A DNA stretch of 64,000 nucleotides from the NCBI RefSeq assembly GCF_900590885.1, contig NZ_UUON01000051.1, positions 124,001 to 188,000 of the forward strand, written 5' to 3'. Of the stretch, positions 26,001-35,692 are shown piece by piece. The notes under the pieces were generated by a model that searched no databases, was not told the origin of the DNA, and worked only from the letters and a program-made list of their open reading frames with translations. This DNA comes from Pseudomonas viridiflava. Its GTDB lineage: Bacteria > Pseudomonadota > Gammaproteobacteria > Pseudomonadales > Pseudomonadaceae. Every line of letters begins with the position of its first letter. The first letter of the stretch is position 1. Made by a program: the position numbers and the translations under genes.

Positions 26001-26320
26001 GCGTAGCTGAAGGGGATTTTTTCGGCATAGGGCTCGAGGAAAAAGTCGAAAGGATTGAACACCGCCATCTCGGCGACCAGGTCGACTTCGATGCGCAGCT
26101 CGTCCGTTTTTTCCGGGAACACCAGGCGCGCCAGATAATTGCCCTGGGGGTCCTGCTGCCAATTGATGAAATGCTGCTCGGGCAGCACTTTCAGCGCGTA
26201 GGACAAAATCCGCGTGCGGCTGTGGGCCGCCGGGCGCAAACGCACGATCTGCGGGCCGAGTTCAACAGCGCGGTCGTAGCGGTAATGCGTAACGTGGTGC
26301 AACGCGACATGAATCGACAC
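23030..26320 (-). CDS. Large transglutaminase-like protein with DUF2126 domain
   Basis: A 1096-residue protein. Residues 1-~290 form a transglutaminase-like module with Cys180 (NASGSCRDSAW), His229 (DLHAWCEVY) and Asp245 (GWIGLDATSG). Residues ~300-1090 are the long DUF2126 region, for example GGEPTFVSIDDPDGAEWN and GGNHFVLGGATPKDSPFLRRPDLL. The GTG at 26320 is preferred since AGGAGGCCGCC precedes it and the protein then begins SIHVALHHVTHYRYDR, like its smaller neighbour. It is first in the cluster, and the biochemical role is unknown. Confidence 0.88.
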   Translation of the reverse strand: MSIHVALHHVTHYRYDRAVELGPQIVRLRPAAHSRTRILSYALKVLPEQHFINWQQDPQGNYLARLVFPEKTDELRIEVDLVAEMAVFNPFDFFLEPYAEKIPFSYAADEQRELAPYLETLPLTPRFAAYLAGIDRTPLPAVDFLVGLNQRLAADIGYLIRMEPGVQTPEFTLENASGSCRDSAWLLVQLLRNLGLAARFVSGYLIQLTADVKALDGPSGTEVDFTDLHAWCEVYLPGAGWIGLDATSGLFAGEGHIPLACSPDPSSAAPISGLVEPCECEFTHEMSVERIWEAPRVTKPYTEEQWLAIQALGRQIDGDLLKDDVRLTMGGEPTFVSIDDPDGAEWNTAALGPDKRRLSAELFQRMRKHYAAKGLVHFGQGKWYPGEQLPRWSLNCYWRRDGVPIWHNSALIADEQQDYGADGVMAGRFLASVAERLKLPARFVFPAFEDNFYYLWREGALPQNVSAQDSRLSDDLERERLRKVFSQGLDKVIGQVLPLARTAANDRWQSGRWYLRDNHCRLVPGDSPLGYRLPLASQPWVTAAQYPFVHPTDPNQDQPELPTSAQLQSHGEPAPSDERVPKVDESADWLTRTALCAEAREGRLYLFMPPLERVEDYLELVAAIEATAEELHCPVLLEGYEPPFDMRLSNFRVTPDPGVIEVNVQPSATWDELVERTEFLYEEARQTRLTTEKFMIDGRHTGTGGGNHFVLGGATPKDSPFLRRPDLLRSLISYWHNHPSLSYLFSGLFIGPTSQAPRVDEARNDALYELEIAFAQMPEPGEECPPWLVDRLLRNLLIDVTGNTHRAEFCIDKLYSPDGATGRLGLLELRAFEMPPHARMSLTQQLLLRALVARFWREPYAPPKLARWGTELHDRFLLPHFIEQDFADVIVELNAAGYPLRAEWFAAHLEFRFPKVGDYAVSGIELELRQALEPWHVLGEEGAVGGTVRYVDSSLERLQVKLSGLPPQRYLLTCNGIPVPLQPTGRVGEFVAGVRYRAWQPANCLQPTIAVHAPLVFDLLDTWMQRSLGGCQYHVAHPGGRNYDSLPVNANEAESRRMARFFRLGHSPGKLPVPPVVINDELPMTLDLRRFPNKND

Positions 26321-26521
26321 GGCGGCCTCCTGCGAGCCAGGGCATGGGTACAAAGCGCGCAAGACTTATGCCAGAGCGGCGGTCATTGCGCTTTATCGTA
26401 AGACCCGGTGCAGTACAGCACCAAAACGACGCCAACGGTGGGGTCATGGTGCAGGCGCTGCACATATTTGTGGCGCGAGTGGGTGCAGCGGTAGCGATTG
26501 GGTGGGCGGCAAGGTGGGGAA

Positions 26522-27016
26522 TTACCTCGGTTTTTTTATTCTGATGATGGCGCGTTCGTGTTGGCGGCGCTTGTTGATGGCGGCCTGGACTTTTGCGCGC
26601 AGGTGGCGGAGTTCTACGTAGGCGGCACGCATTTCCCGATGGCGTTTGCTGCGAAGCAGTAGCAGGCCGAGGATCGGCCAGAAGAAGCACTCCGCATAAA
26701 GGAATAATCTGGGCGAAAAAAGAAAGCCCGGCACAGCAACCAATAGGCAGGCGATGAAAAGGGCATACATGCCCCAAGCGCCTTTCGGGCGCCCGGCGGC
26801 GATCATGACGTTGCAGAGGGTGATAAAGAGGGCCAATGCTACGCCGGTTTTAAAAGCAGCAAGGCTCGGTAAAGATGGCAAATAATAGTTTTCTACCAAC
26901 ACAACAACATTAGCACTACTGAAAATGCCCGAAAAAATCACGCCAATAAACACGGGAAAATTGCGGATCAAAAAAGGCCGAATAGGAACGAGATACCTCC
27001 TTCCCAGAAGTCTCAT
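26522..27016 (-). CDS. Small integral membrane protein, probable immunity protein (copy B)
   Basis: 164 residues with about four membrane helices in residues ~15-125 and a very basic C-terminal tail (RRQHERAIIRIKKPR). It is a paralog of the protein at 28605-29048. Shared elements are PFLI..FPVFIGVI.SG near the N-terminus and ECxFWPxLGLLL near residue 115. The start overlaps the stop of the upstream ~304-residue gene by four bases. An obligate, translationally coupled partner in the membrane suggests immunity to a membrane-acting toxin. A stretch at 26881-26940 is only about 32 percent GC, well below its surroundings. Confidence 0.7.
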   Translation of the reverse strand: MRLLGRRYLVPIRPFLIRNFPVFIGVIFSGIFSSANVVVLVENYYLPSLPSLAAFKTGVALALFITLCNVMIAAGRPKGAWGMYALFIACLLVAVPGFLFSPRLFLYAECFFWPILGLLLLRSKRHREMRAAYVELRHLRAKVQAAINKRRQHERAIIRIKKPR

Positions 27017-27927
27017 TCTGCGATCTCCTCATACAGCCCAACCGCAATGATCCGGACGTTCCCGGTCCGCACACTGCCGGCAATGCCTGATACGGCGCCA
27101 AGAGCATCAAGCATCTGTAAGAGGGTGCCACGCCTTACTTCGGCCGAGGTGTGGCGCTTTGGCATCGCTCCGGCCATTTGTTTTAGCTTGATCATTTTTC
27201 GGGTCATTTCCGGATGGTTGATACGCAGCAACTCCCTGGTGAGCTTTACTCGCTCCTGCCGATTCAACCCTTTGAGTACCTGGTGCGTGCTTTTCCCCGT
27301 TGCCTTTTTAAACGTGTCGACGAGTCGAATTGTCGACATGGCTGCGTTACCCGCACCTAGCAACGAGGCCGCATCCAATCCGGCCATAACGGCCTGATAC
27401 CACGGATCGCTATCCAGAGCGTCGTTAAGGGCTGGGTCATTCATTTCATTTTTAGTTCGACCGGCGCCAATCACGCATTGGATAGTGCTGGCTGACGCGC
27501 CAACAACGCTAATCGCAGCCGCTACACCAGAGCCCCCAAAAGTAAACGGCGTCAGCGCAAATCCTCCTGCAATCACCAACCAACTAATCACCGCCGAAGT
27601 ACACGCCAACCCCGTATTCACCGCCTCAAACGCCACCCTCGACTCACGCGGCTCGTTCGCCAGCCCGCGAGCAAACTCCACCCGCCCGACGTAACTCGGC
27701 GCCTCGCGCAAAATCACCTTCTTCGGCGCAACACTGCAAATCGGCTGAAATTCCCGCAACACCACCGCCCGCAACTGGGCATCGAGGTACACCACACCCG
27801 CCCCGACAATGGCGGGGTCAGCATCAATGGCCGCAAACAACTTACGCAGATCAATATTTCTTTCCACCCACTGCCGCGTCGTCAAATGGGCACTGGGGAA
27901 ACCGTCTTTCAACACACTGGAAGTCAT
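27013..27927 (-). CDS. Hcp-linked putative membrane-targeting effector (copy B)
   Basis: 304 residues, family not recognised. Residues 1-100 are a conserved soluble part with LFAAIDADPAIVGAGVVYLD. Residues ~105-156 form a Gly/Ala/Ser-rich hydrophobic hairpin (two membrane-length segments with glycine-zipper spacing). The C-terminal 130 residues are basic and helical with ATGKSTHQVLKGLNRQER. It is about half identical by eye to the protein at 29045-29971. It starts about 190 bases from hcp, divergently. The layout fits a type VI effector that inserts into membranes (compare Tse4-like pore formers), but this is inference. Confidence 0.65.
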   Translation of the reverse strand: MTSSVLKDGFPSAHLTTRQWVERNIDLRKLFAAIDADPAIVGAGVVYLDAQLRAVVLREFQPICSVAPKKVILREAPSYVGRVEFARGLANEPRESRVAFEAVNTGLACTSAVISWLVIAGGFALTPFTFGGSGVAAAISVVGASASTIQCVIGAGRTKNEMNDPALNDALDSDPWYQAVMAGLDAASLLGAGNAAMSTIRLVDTFKKATGKSTHQVLKGLNRQERVKLTRELLRINHPEMTRKMIKLKQMAGAMPKRHTSAEVRRGTLLQMLDALGAVSGIAGSVRTGNVRIIAVGLYEEIAE

Positions 27928-28113
27928 CCCTTTACTCCGGCTTTCACTGGAGCGCAGAGGTTAAAGACTGGGCACCCGCTAAAAATGTCAGAAGCTTCGC
28001 TTTATCCGGACAGGCACTTCCTGATCGTGATGTAGCGTCTTGTAGGCCATATCCCGAATAGGAAAAAGTACGCCCCGCGCCACTTACGGCGAACACCAAA
28101 ACAGGGAGCGACA

Positions 28114-28602
28114 ATGACAACTGATATGTTTTTGAAGTTGGGGGACATCAAGGGCGAGTCCAAGGACCAGTCTCACCGCGATGAAATCGAGATCAGCAAA
28201 TGGGGGTGGGGCATGACCCAGACCGGCTCCATGCACACCGGCAGTGGCGGCGGCGCGGGCAAGGTCGATATTCAGAACCTGGTCATCTCCAAGGACATGG
28301 ACAAGTCTTCACCCAACCTGATGATGGCCTGCTCCACCGGCAAGCATTACCCCGAAGCGCGGCTGGTGGTGCGCAAGGCCGGAGGCGCAAGCGCCGTGGA
28401 GTACCTGGTGCTGACGATGAAGGAGGTCATGGTCATCTCGTACCAGACCGATGCGGTCACCTCAGCCGATACCTTGACGGAAGTGGTCGGCCTGAATTTC
28501 GCCACCGTCGAAGTCAGCTACCAGCCGCAGAAAGCTGACGGCGGCAAGGACGGCGGCGCGGTTAAATACGGCTGGAATATTCGTCAGAACGTCAAAATTT
28601 GA
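28114..28602 (+). CDS. hcp: Hcp family type VI secretion tube protein
   Basis: A 162-residue protein of the Hcp1 family, which forms hexameric rings of the T6SS tube and carries small effectors in its lumen. Typical motifs are MFLKLGDIKGESKDQSHRDE at the N-terminus, then WGWGM and the central HYPEARLVVRKAGG. GGGAGCGACA precedes the ATG. No other T6SS structural gene is in the window, so this is an orphan copy serving a system encoded elsewhere. It is flanked on both sides by paralogous toxin/immunity-like cassettes on the other strand. The hcp stop is two bases from the convergent 28605 stop. Confidence 0.93.
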   Translation: MTTDMFLKLGDIKGESKDQSHRDEIEISKWGWGMTQTGSMHTGSGGGAGKVDIQNLVISKDMDKSSPNLMMACSTGKHYPEARLVVRKAGGASAVEYLVLTMKEVMVISYQTDAVTSADTLTEVVGLNFATVEVSYQPQKADGGKDGGAVKYGWNIRQNVKI

Positions 28603-28604
28603 TA

Positions 28605-29048
28605 CTACGCGCCGGCCTTGGCTGCCTCACGCAGCCGGCGCACTTCCACCAGTTTCCCGACCATCGATCGATAGCCTTTGCTGTTGATCAGCAACAACCC
28701 CAGCAATGGCCAGAACAGGCATTCACTGTAGATAAACCAGTGCGGCCGATACGCCAGCGTTGGCAAGGCCACCAGCAGGCAGACCAGGAAAAATCCGACC
28801 ATCCCCCACACCGCCCAGGCATACCCGCGCACCACCAGGAAATTGCTGTTGGCCACGAATAGCCCGGCAGCGACCACCACGAACCAGGACACGGTGGAAT
28901 TGGTGGCCACGGGCACATCGGCAAAATAGGTGCTGGCCGCCAGGGAGATGACGCCGGACCCACCCAGGCAACCAGAGAGGATCACGCCGATGAACGCGGG
29001 AAAATGCGCCAGCAAAAACGGCTTCAGCGACGGCACGCCACTCATCAT
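28605..29048 (-). CDS. Small integral membrane protein, probable immunity protein (copy A)
   Basis: 147 residues with about four membrane helices and a short basic tail (VRRLREAAKAGA). It is paralogous to the protein at 26522-27016: FPAFIGVILSG aligns with FPVFIGVIFSG, and SECLFWPLLGLLL with AECFFWPILGLLL. It begins inside the stop of its upstream partner (four-base overlap), and its own stop lies two bases from the hcp stop on the other strand. Confidence 0.7.
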   Translation of the reverse strand: MMSGVPSLKPFLLAHFPAFIGVILSGCLGGSGVISLAASTYFADVPVATNSTVSWFVVVAAGLFVANSNFLVVRGYAWAVWGMVGFFLVCLLVALPTLAYRPHWFIYSECLFWPLLGLLLINSKGYRSMVGKLVEVRRLREAAKAGA

Positions 29049-29971
29049 TCAGCCTCCTCGTACAAACCGACGGCAAAGGTCTTGGCCTGCTTGTAGTTGT
29101 CCGAACGCTTGAGCCCCCACACGCTGATGCCGGCGCCGATCGAGTCTGCCAATTGCACATAGGTGGCGTGCTTGAGTTGTGTCGGCGTGAAGCGCTTGGG
29201 CAACTCGCCACTCATTTGCAGCAGCTTGCGCATCTTGGTCGACATTTGCGGGTCAGCCACTTTCAGCAGCTCTTTGGTCAGCTTCTCGCGCTCCTGCCCG
29301 TTCAGGCCTTTGAGCACCTGGCGCATGCTCTTGCCGGTGGCGGCCCGGGTGATGTTGACCAGCTTGACGGTGGTGAGTGCAGACGCACCTACGCCGACCA
29401 GGGCGGCACCGTCCAGCACCTTGGTCGCGGCCTGATACCACTCCTCGTTATCGAGGTAATCGTTCATGCCCGGGTTGCTGATTTCATTGCGTGTGCGAAA
29501 CCCGCCAACCAGGCAAGAGACGGTACTCGCCGAGGCGGCGGTGTAGCCGATGGCCGTCACCACGGTGCTGGCGCCGGCAGTAAACGGGATGGCGATGGTG
29601 CCGCTCAGCACCACCAGCCAACCGATCACCGCGCCCGTACAGGCCAGGGTGGTGTTGAAAGCCTCGCTCATCAGCCGCGACTCGCGCGGGTTGTTCAGTA
29701 CTTGGTCGGCGAACTGCGCTGGTGCGATGTACTTCTGCGCCTCGCGCACAATGATGCGTTTGGGCTTGATGCTGCAGATCGGCTTGAATTCACGCAGGGT
29801 GACTACGTTGAAATCAGCGTCGATGTACACCACTCCCGCGCCGACGATGCCGGGGTCGGCGTCGATGGCAGCAAACAGGCGTGGCAGGTTGATTTCGCTT
29901 TCGATGCGCTGGCGCGCCATGAACTGGGAGCGGTTGGTGTCCATGCCGATGCCGGCCAGGGGGTTGCCCAT
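29045..29971 (-). CDS. Hcp-linked putative membrane-targeting effector (copy A)
   Basis: 308 residues, paralog of the protein at 27013-27927. The conserved N-terminal block is LFAAIDADPGIVGAGVVYID, followed by REFKPICSIKPK. A Gly/Ala/Thr-rich hydrophobic hairpin spans ~105-155. The basic C-terminal half has ATGKSMRQVLKGLNGQER and ends LYEEAE, as the copy B protein ends LYEEIAE. No known enzymatic motif is seen. No signal peptide is present, as expected for T6SS cargo loaded in the cytoplasm. It is probably expressed with its coupled membrane partner from a promoter left of the REP at 30014. Confidence 0.65.
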   Translation of the reverse strand: MGNPLAGIGMDTNRSQFMARQRIESEINLPRLFAAIDADPGIVGAGVVYIDADFNVVTLREFKPICSIKPKRIIVREAQKYIAPAQFADQVLNNPRESRLMSEAFNTTLACTGAVIGWLVVLSGTIAIPFTAGASTVVTAIGYTAASASTVSCLVGGFRTRNEISNPGMNDYLDNEEWYQAATKVLDGAALVGVGASALTTVKLVNITRAATGKSMRQVLKGLNGQEREKLTKELLKVADPQMSTKMRKLLQMSGELPKRFTPTQLKHATYVQLADSIGAGISVWGLKRSDNYKQAKTFAVGLYEEAE

Positions 29972-30013
29972 GGGTGTTCGTCCTTGAAAGTGAGGGTGGC
30001 CGGTTGGGCCTCA

Positions 30014-30033
30014 ATCGGGGGCAAGCCCCCGAT
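30014..30033. repeat. Single REP palindrome
   Basis: ATCGGGGGCAAGCCCCCGAT, identical to the elements at 4035 and 43073 in the core. It sits about 40 bases upstream of the copy A effector start, marking the right border of the hcp islet. Confidence 0.8.
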
Positions 30034-30086
30034 AGCGATCTAATGGCCGCCACCTTAACAAACAGACCACCCACCCGCCAGAAAGC

Positions 30087-30113
30087 AAAACGCCAGCACA
30101 AGGCTGGCGTTTT
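30087..30113. terminator. Rho-independent terminator downstream of ygiQ
   Basis: AAAACGCCAGC-ACAAG-GCTGGCGTTTT is a perfect stem with A/T runs on both sides, so it can work in both directions. It lies 18 bases after the ygiQ stop and isolates ygiQ from the hcp islet. Confidence 0.85.
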
Positions 30114-30130
30114 ACACATTCAGACCACGA

Positions 30131-32434
<2,304 letters not shown>

Positions 32435-32492
32435 GACGGTGACCGGTGTTGAGATGAAAAATCGCGGGCGCGGAATATAGCACAAATTTTGA

Positions 32493-32521
32493 CCAATTCC
32501 GACCTTTGCAGTCGGAATTGG
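32493..32521 (-). terminator. Inverted repeat downstream of dnaB, probable terminator
   Basis: CCAATTCCGAC-CTTTGCA-GTCGGAATTGG is an 11-base perfect inverted repeat about 12 bases beyond the dnaB stop. The following bases on the minus strand (TCAAAATTTG) are only partly T-rich, so it is a weak classical terminator. Confidence 0.5.
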
Positions 32522-32533
32522 CGGCGCGGTGTT

Positions 32534-33928
32534 TTACTCGTCTTCGAAGTTGTAGCTGCCCGGTGCCAGGTTCTCGAAGCGCGTGTATTTACCGATGAAC
32601 GCCAGGCGCGCAGTGCCGATGGGGCCGTTCCGCTGCTTACCGATAATGATCTCGGCGACGCCTTTGTATTCGGTTTCCGGGTGATACACCTCGTCGCGGT
32701 AAACGAACATGATCACGTCGGCATCCTGCTCGATCGCTCCGGATTCGCGCAAGTCGGAGTTGATCGGGCGCTTGTTCGGCCGTTGCTCCAGGGAGCGGTT
32801 GAGCTGCGACAGCGCCACCACCGGGCAGTTGAATTCCTTGGCCAGGGCTTTCAACGAGCGGGAAATTTCGGAAATTTCGTTGGTACGGTTGTCGCCGCCG
32901 GAACCCGGGATCTGCATCAGCTGCAGGTAGTCGATCATGATCAGGGCAATGTCGCCGTGTTCACGCACCAGGCGCCGGGTACGCGCGCGCATTTCCGACG
33001 GGCTGATACCGGCGGTGTCATCGATGAACAGCTTGCGGTCGTTGAGCAGGTTGACCGCCGAGGTCAGGCGCGGCCAGTCGTCGTCTTCCAGGCGGCCGGC
33101 ACGGACCTTGGTCTGGTCGATGCGGCCGAGGGACGACAACATACGCATGATCAGCGATTCACCTGGCATCTCGAGGGAGTACACCAATACCGCCTTGTCG
33201 CTGCGCAACACGGCGTTTTCCACCAGGTTCATCGCAAAGGTGGTCTTACCCATGGACGGACGGCCGGCGACGATGATCAAGTCAGACGGCTGCAGGCCGC
33301 TGGTCATGCCGTCCAGGTCGGTGTAGCCGGTGGACAGGCCGGTGATGGCGTTGTCGGTGTTGAACAGGGTATCGATGCGGTCGATGGCCTTGGTCAGCAG
33401 GTCGTTGACGCTGACCGGGCCGCCGGTCTTCGGGCGGGCTTCGGCGATCTGGAAGATCTGCCGTTCGGCCTCGTCGAGAATCTCTTCAGCCGTGCGGCCT
33501 TCGGGATTGAAGGCGCTGTCGGCAATTTCGGTGGCGATGCCGATCAGTTGGCGCAACGTGGCCCGTGCGCGAACGATCTGCGCATAGGCCTTGATGTTGG
33601 CGACCGACGGCGTGTTTTTCGCCAGCTCGCCGAGGTAACCCAGGCCGCCGACCTGGGAAGTCTGGCCTTCCTTGTCGAGCTGCTCGGCCAGGGTCACCAC
33701 GTCGATCGGTGAGTTCTGGTCGGCCAGCTTGGCGATGGCGCGGAAGATAAGGCGGTGGTCATGGCGATAAAAGTCACCGTCCGAGACTTGATCCAGCACG
33801 CGTTCCCAGGCGTTGTTGTCCAGCATCAAGCCACCGAGCACGGCCTGTTCGGCCTCGATGGAATGCGGCGGCACCTTCAGGGCAGCGGTTTGCAGATCGT
33901 ATTGCTCAGGAGCTGAAATATCGTTCAT
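32534..33928 (-). CDS. dnaB: Replicative DNA helicase DnaB
   Basis: Hexameric 5'-3' helicase of the replication fork, 464 residues as in P. aeruginosa. The N-terminal primase-interacting domain (PPHSIEAEQAVLGGLMLD) is followed by the RecA-like ATPase with Walker A GRPSMGKTT, Walker B IDYLQLM and motif QLNRSLEQRPNKRPINSDLRESGAIEQDAD in parts. The ATG at 33928 gives the standard N-terminus MNDISAPEQYDLQ. A GTG two codons earlier is possible. It is downstream of rplI but separated by a terminator. Confidence 0.98.
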   Translation of the reverse strand: MNDISAPEQYDLQTAALKVPPHSIEAEQAVLGGLMLDNNAWERVLDQVSDGDFYRHDHRLIFRAIAKLADQNSPIDVVTLAEQLDKEGQTSQVGGLGYLGELAKNTPSVANIKAYAQIVRARATLRQLIGIATEIADSAFNPEGRTAEEILDEAERQIFQIAEARPKTGGPVSVNDLLTKAIDRIDTLFNTDNAITGLSTGYTDLDGMTSGLQPSDLIIVAGRPSMGKTTFAMNLVENAVLRSDKAVLVYSLEMPGESLIMRMLSSLGRIDQTKVRAGRLEDDDWPRLTSAVNLLNDRKLFIDDTAGISPSEMRARTRRLVREHGDIALIMIDYLQLMQIPGSGGDNRTNEISEISRSLKALAKEFNCPVVALSQLNRSLEQRPNKRPINSDLRESGAIEQDADVIMFVYRDEVYHPETEYKGVAEIIIGKQRNGPIGTARLAFIGKYTRFENLAPGSYNFEDE

Positions 33929-33955
33929 GGCCACTTGGAATTTGGGGAGTGTAGA

Positions 33956-33991
33956 AAAACAAAAGGCACGACCTGTAAACAGGATCGTGCC
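33956..33991 (-). terminator. Rho-independent terminator after rplI
   Basis: On the minus strand GGCACGATCCTG-TTTA-CAGGTCGTGCC is followed by TTTTGTTTTT. It ends the rpsF-rpsR-DUF2232-rplI transcript before dnaB. Confidence 0.85.
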
Positions 33992-34038
33992 CGATGTTAA
34001 CCGGCTGGCACGCGAGGTGCCACCCAGTTAGGTGCTGC

Positions 34039-34485
34039 TTAAGCTGCTACCACGACAACGCGTACGGTGGCTTCAACTTCAGCGTGCAGGTGCACGGCTA
34101 CGTCGAATTCGCCTACGTTGCGGATGGTGCCGTTCGGCAGACGAACTTCGCTCTTCTGCACTTCAACGCCGGAGGCGGTCAGTGCATCAGCGATGTCGTG
34201 GGTGCCGATCGAACCGAACAGCTTGCCTTCGTCACCGGCAGTGGCAGTGATAGTCACTTCCAGCTCAGCCAGTTGGGCAGCGCGAGTTTCGGCCGAAGCT
34301 TTTTTGTCTGCTGCGGCTTTTTCCAGCTCAGCGCGACGCTCTTCAAACGCAGCCAGGTTGGCAGCGGTTGCAGCGGTGGCTTTGCCGTAAGGCAGCAGGT
34401 AGTTACGACCGTAGCCGGCCTTAACGTTCACTTTGTCGCCCAGGTTGCCCAGGTTGGCGACTTTTTCCAGAAGGATCAGTTGCAT
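34039..34485 (-). CDS. rplI: 50S ribosomal protein L9
   Basis: Two-domain ribosomal protein of 148 residues that binds 23S rRNA near the L1 stalk. The N-terminal signature MQLILLEKVANLGNLGDKVNVKAGYGRNYLLP is present in full. A long Ala/Glu/Lys helix links it to the C-terminal domain ending HLHAEVEATVRVVVV. It is the last gene of the ribosomal operon. AGGATTTTCAC precedes the start. Confidence 0.98.
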   Translation of the reverse strand: MQLILLEKVANLGNLGDKVNVKAGYGRNYLLPYGKATAATAANLAAFEERRAELEKAAADKKASAETRAAQLAELEVTITATAGDEGKLFGSIGTHDIADALTASGVEVQKSEVRLPNGTIRNVGEFDVAVHLHAEVEATVRVVVVAA

Positions 34486-34503
34486 GTGAAAATCCTCTAA
34501 CTT

Positions 34504-35397
34504 TTAACCTTCACCGTTCGCGTTATCGGCGTCTTTCGACGCCAGACGACCGCGAAAATCAATCAGGCCGTCGACAATGGCCAGAACCACGAGTAACGGA
34601 TAGATCAGCTGCATGAACAGCAACAGCGTGACGTACAACCCCACCAGCCAAAACTTGGCCAGGCGCTTTCGCGCAACCAGCCCATGAATCAGGGCCAGCC
34701 CGGCAAACACCAGCGGTACGCTGCAAATCGGCGCCAGCAAGGCCATCTGGGTTCCGAAGTTCGGCCCGACAACCATGCAAGCCAGCAGCAACATCGCCGG
34801 CCCCGCAGGGATTCTGATACTGCGAAATTCGCGACCAAAACCACCCGGGTTGTACAACAACGCCTGCCAATAACGCCCAAGAATCAGGCTCAGCACGCTG
34901 ACGATCTGCATCAGTGCCGCTATAAGGCCGGTCAGGACCGGTGCAATCAGTGACGCGAACCGCGCTCGCTCATCTACCGACAATTGCTGGTAGAGATCCC
35001 CGAGAGCCAGCGGCAGGATCTTGACGATCTCTTGCGCCAGCGCCTCGATATGCGGGCGGAAAGCCGCGCCAAGCATCACTGAATACACCAAACCCACTGC
35101 CACGCTGACCAGCAGCGTGCGGACCCAGGATTCGCTTGCGCGCAAAACCAACGCAAGGCTCGATGACCCCAGCAGTACCAGAAGTACCCGTGGATCGTCG
35201 AATTGCAGCCACCAGACCAAGGCCGGCAGCAGTCCCAGGGCAAGAACGCCAAGGGCGTCCTTCAAACCGCGCCGCAGGAGCACAAGGCAACCTGCGGCAG
35301 CACCCAACCAATAAAGCAACGGCAATGCCGCACATCCAGCCACTACCAGAGTGGCCTGCACACGACCGCGCATGATGAACTCAGCTAAGGCGCGCAT
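34504..35397 (-). CDS. DUF2232 (YybS-like) integral membrane protein
   Basis: 297 residues with about eight hydrophobic helices (LVVAGCAALPLLYWLGAAAG, then ALVLRASESWVRTLLVSV). It carries the family Pro/Gly motif around YNPGGFGREF. Its place between rpsR and rplI is conserved in pseudomonads and other gammaproteobacteria, but no function is known. Translation probably depends on the ribosomal operon transcript. Confidence 0.85.
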   Translation of the reverse strand: MRALAEFIMRGRVQATLVVAGCAALPLLYWLGAAAGCLVLLRRGLKDALGVLALGLLPALVWWLQFDDPRVLLVLLGSSSLALVLRASESWVRTLLVSVAVGLVYSVMLGAAFRPHIEALAQEIVKILPLALGDLYQQLSVDERARFASLIAPVLTGLIAALMQIVSVLSLILGRYWQALLYNPGGFGREFRSIRIPAGPAMLLLACMVVGPNFGTQMALLAPICSVPLVFAGLALIHGLVARKRLAKFWLVGLYVTLLLFMQLIYPLLVVLAIVDGLIDFRGRLASKDADNANGEG

Positions 35398-35433
35398 GCA
35401 TTCAATCCCTTACTACTTGTCGACTGCCCGGTC

Positions 35434-35664
35434 TCAGCGGCCGTGGCTGTCGGTGTAGGCCAGCAGGGCCAGGAAGCGGGCGCGCTTGATAGCGGTGGCC
35501 AGCTGACGCTGATAACGTGCTTTGGTACCGGTGATACGGCTTGGAACGATTTTGCCGGTCTCGGATACGTAGGCTTTCAGAGTGTTGAGATCTTTGTAAT
35601 CGATCTCTTTCACGTCTTCAGCGGTGAAGCGGCAGAATTTACGACGACGGAAGAAACGTGCCAT
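35434..35664 (-). CDS. rpsR: 30S ribosomal protein S18
   Basis: A 76-residue basic protein ([25 protein letters not shown]) that binds 16S rRNA as a heterodimer with S6. It has the S18 motif [32 protein letters not shown] in parts. It lies 28 bases after rpsF in the same operon. Confidence 0.98.
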
Positions 35665-35692
35665 TTGATAGGCTCCTTAAAAGGTCCGTGGA

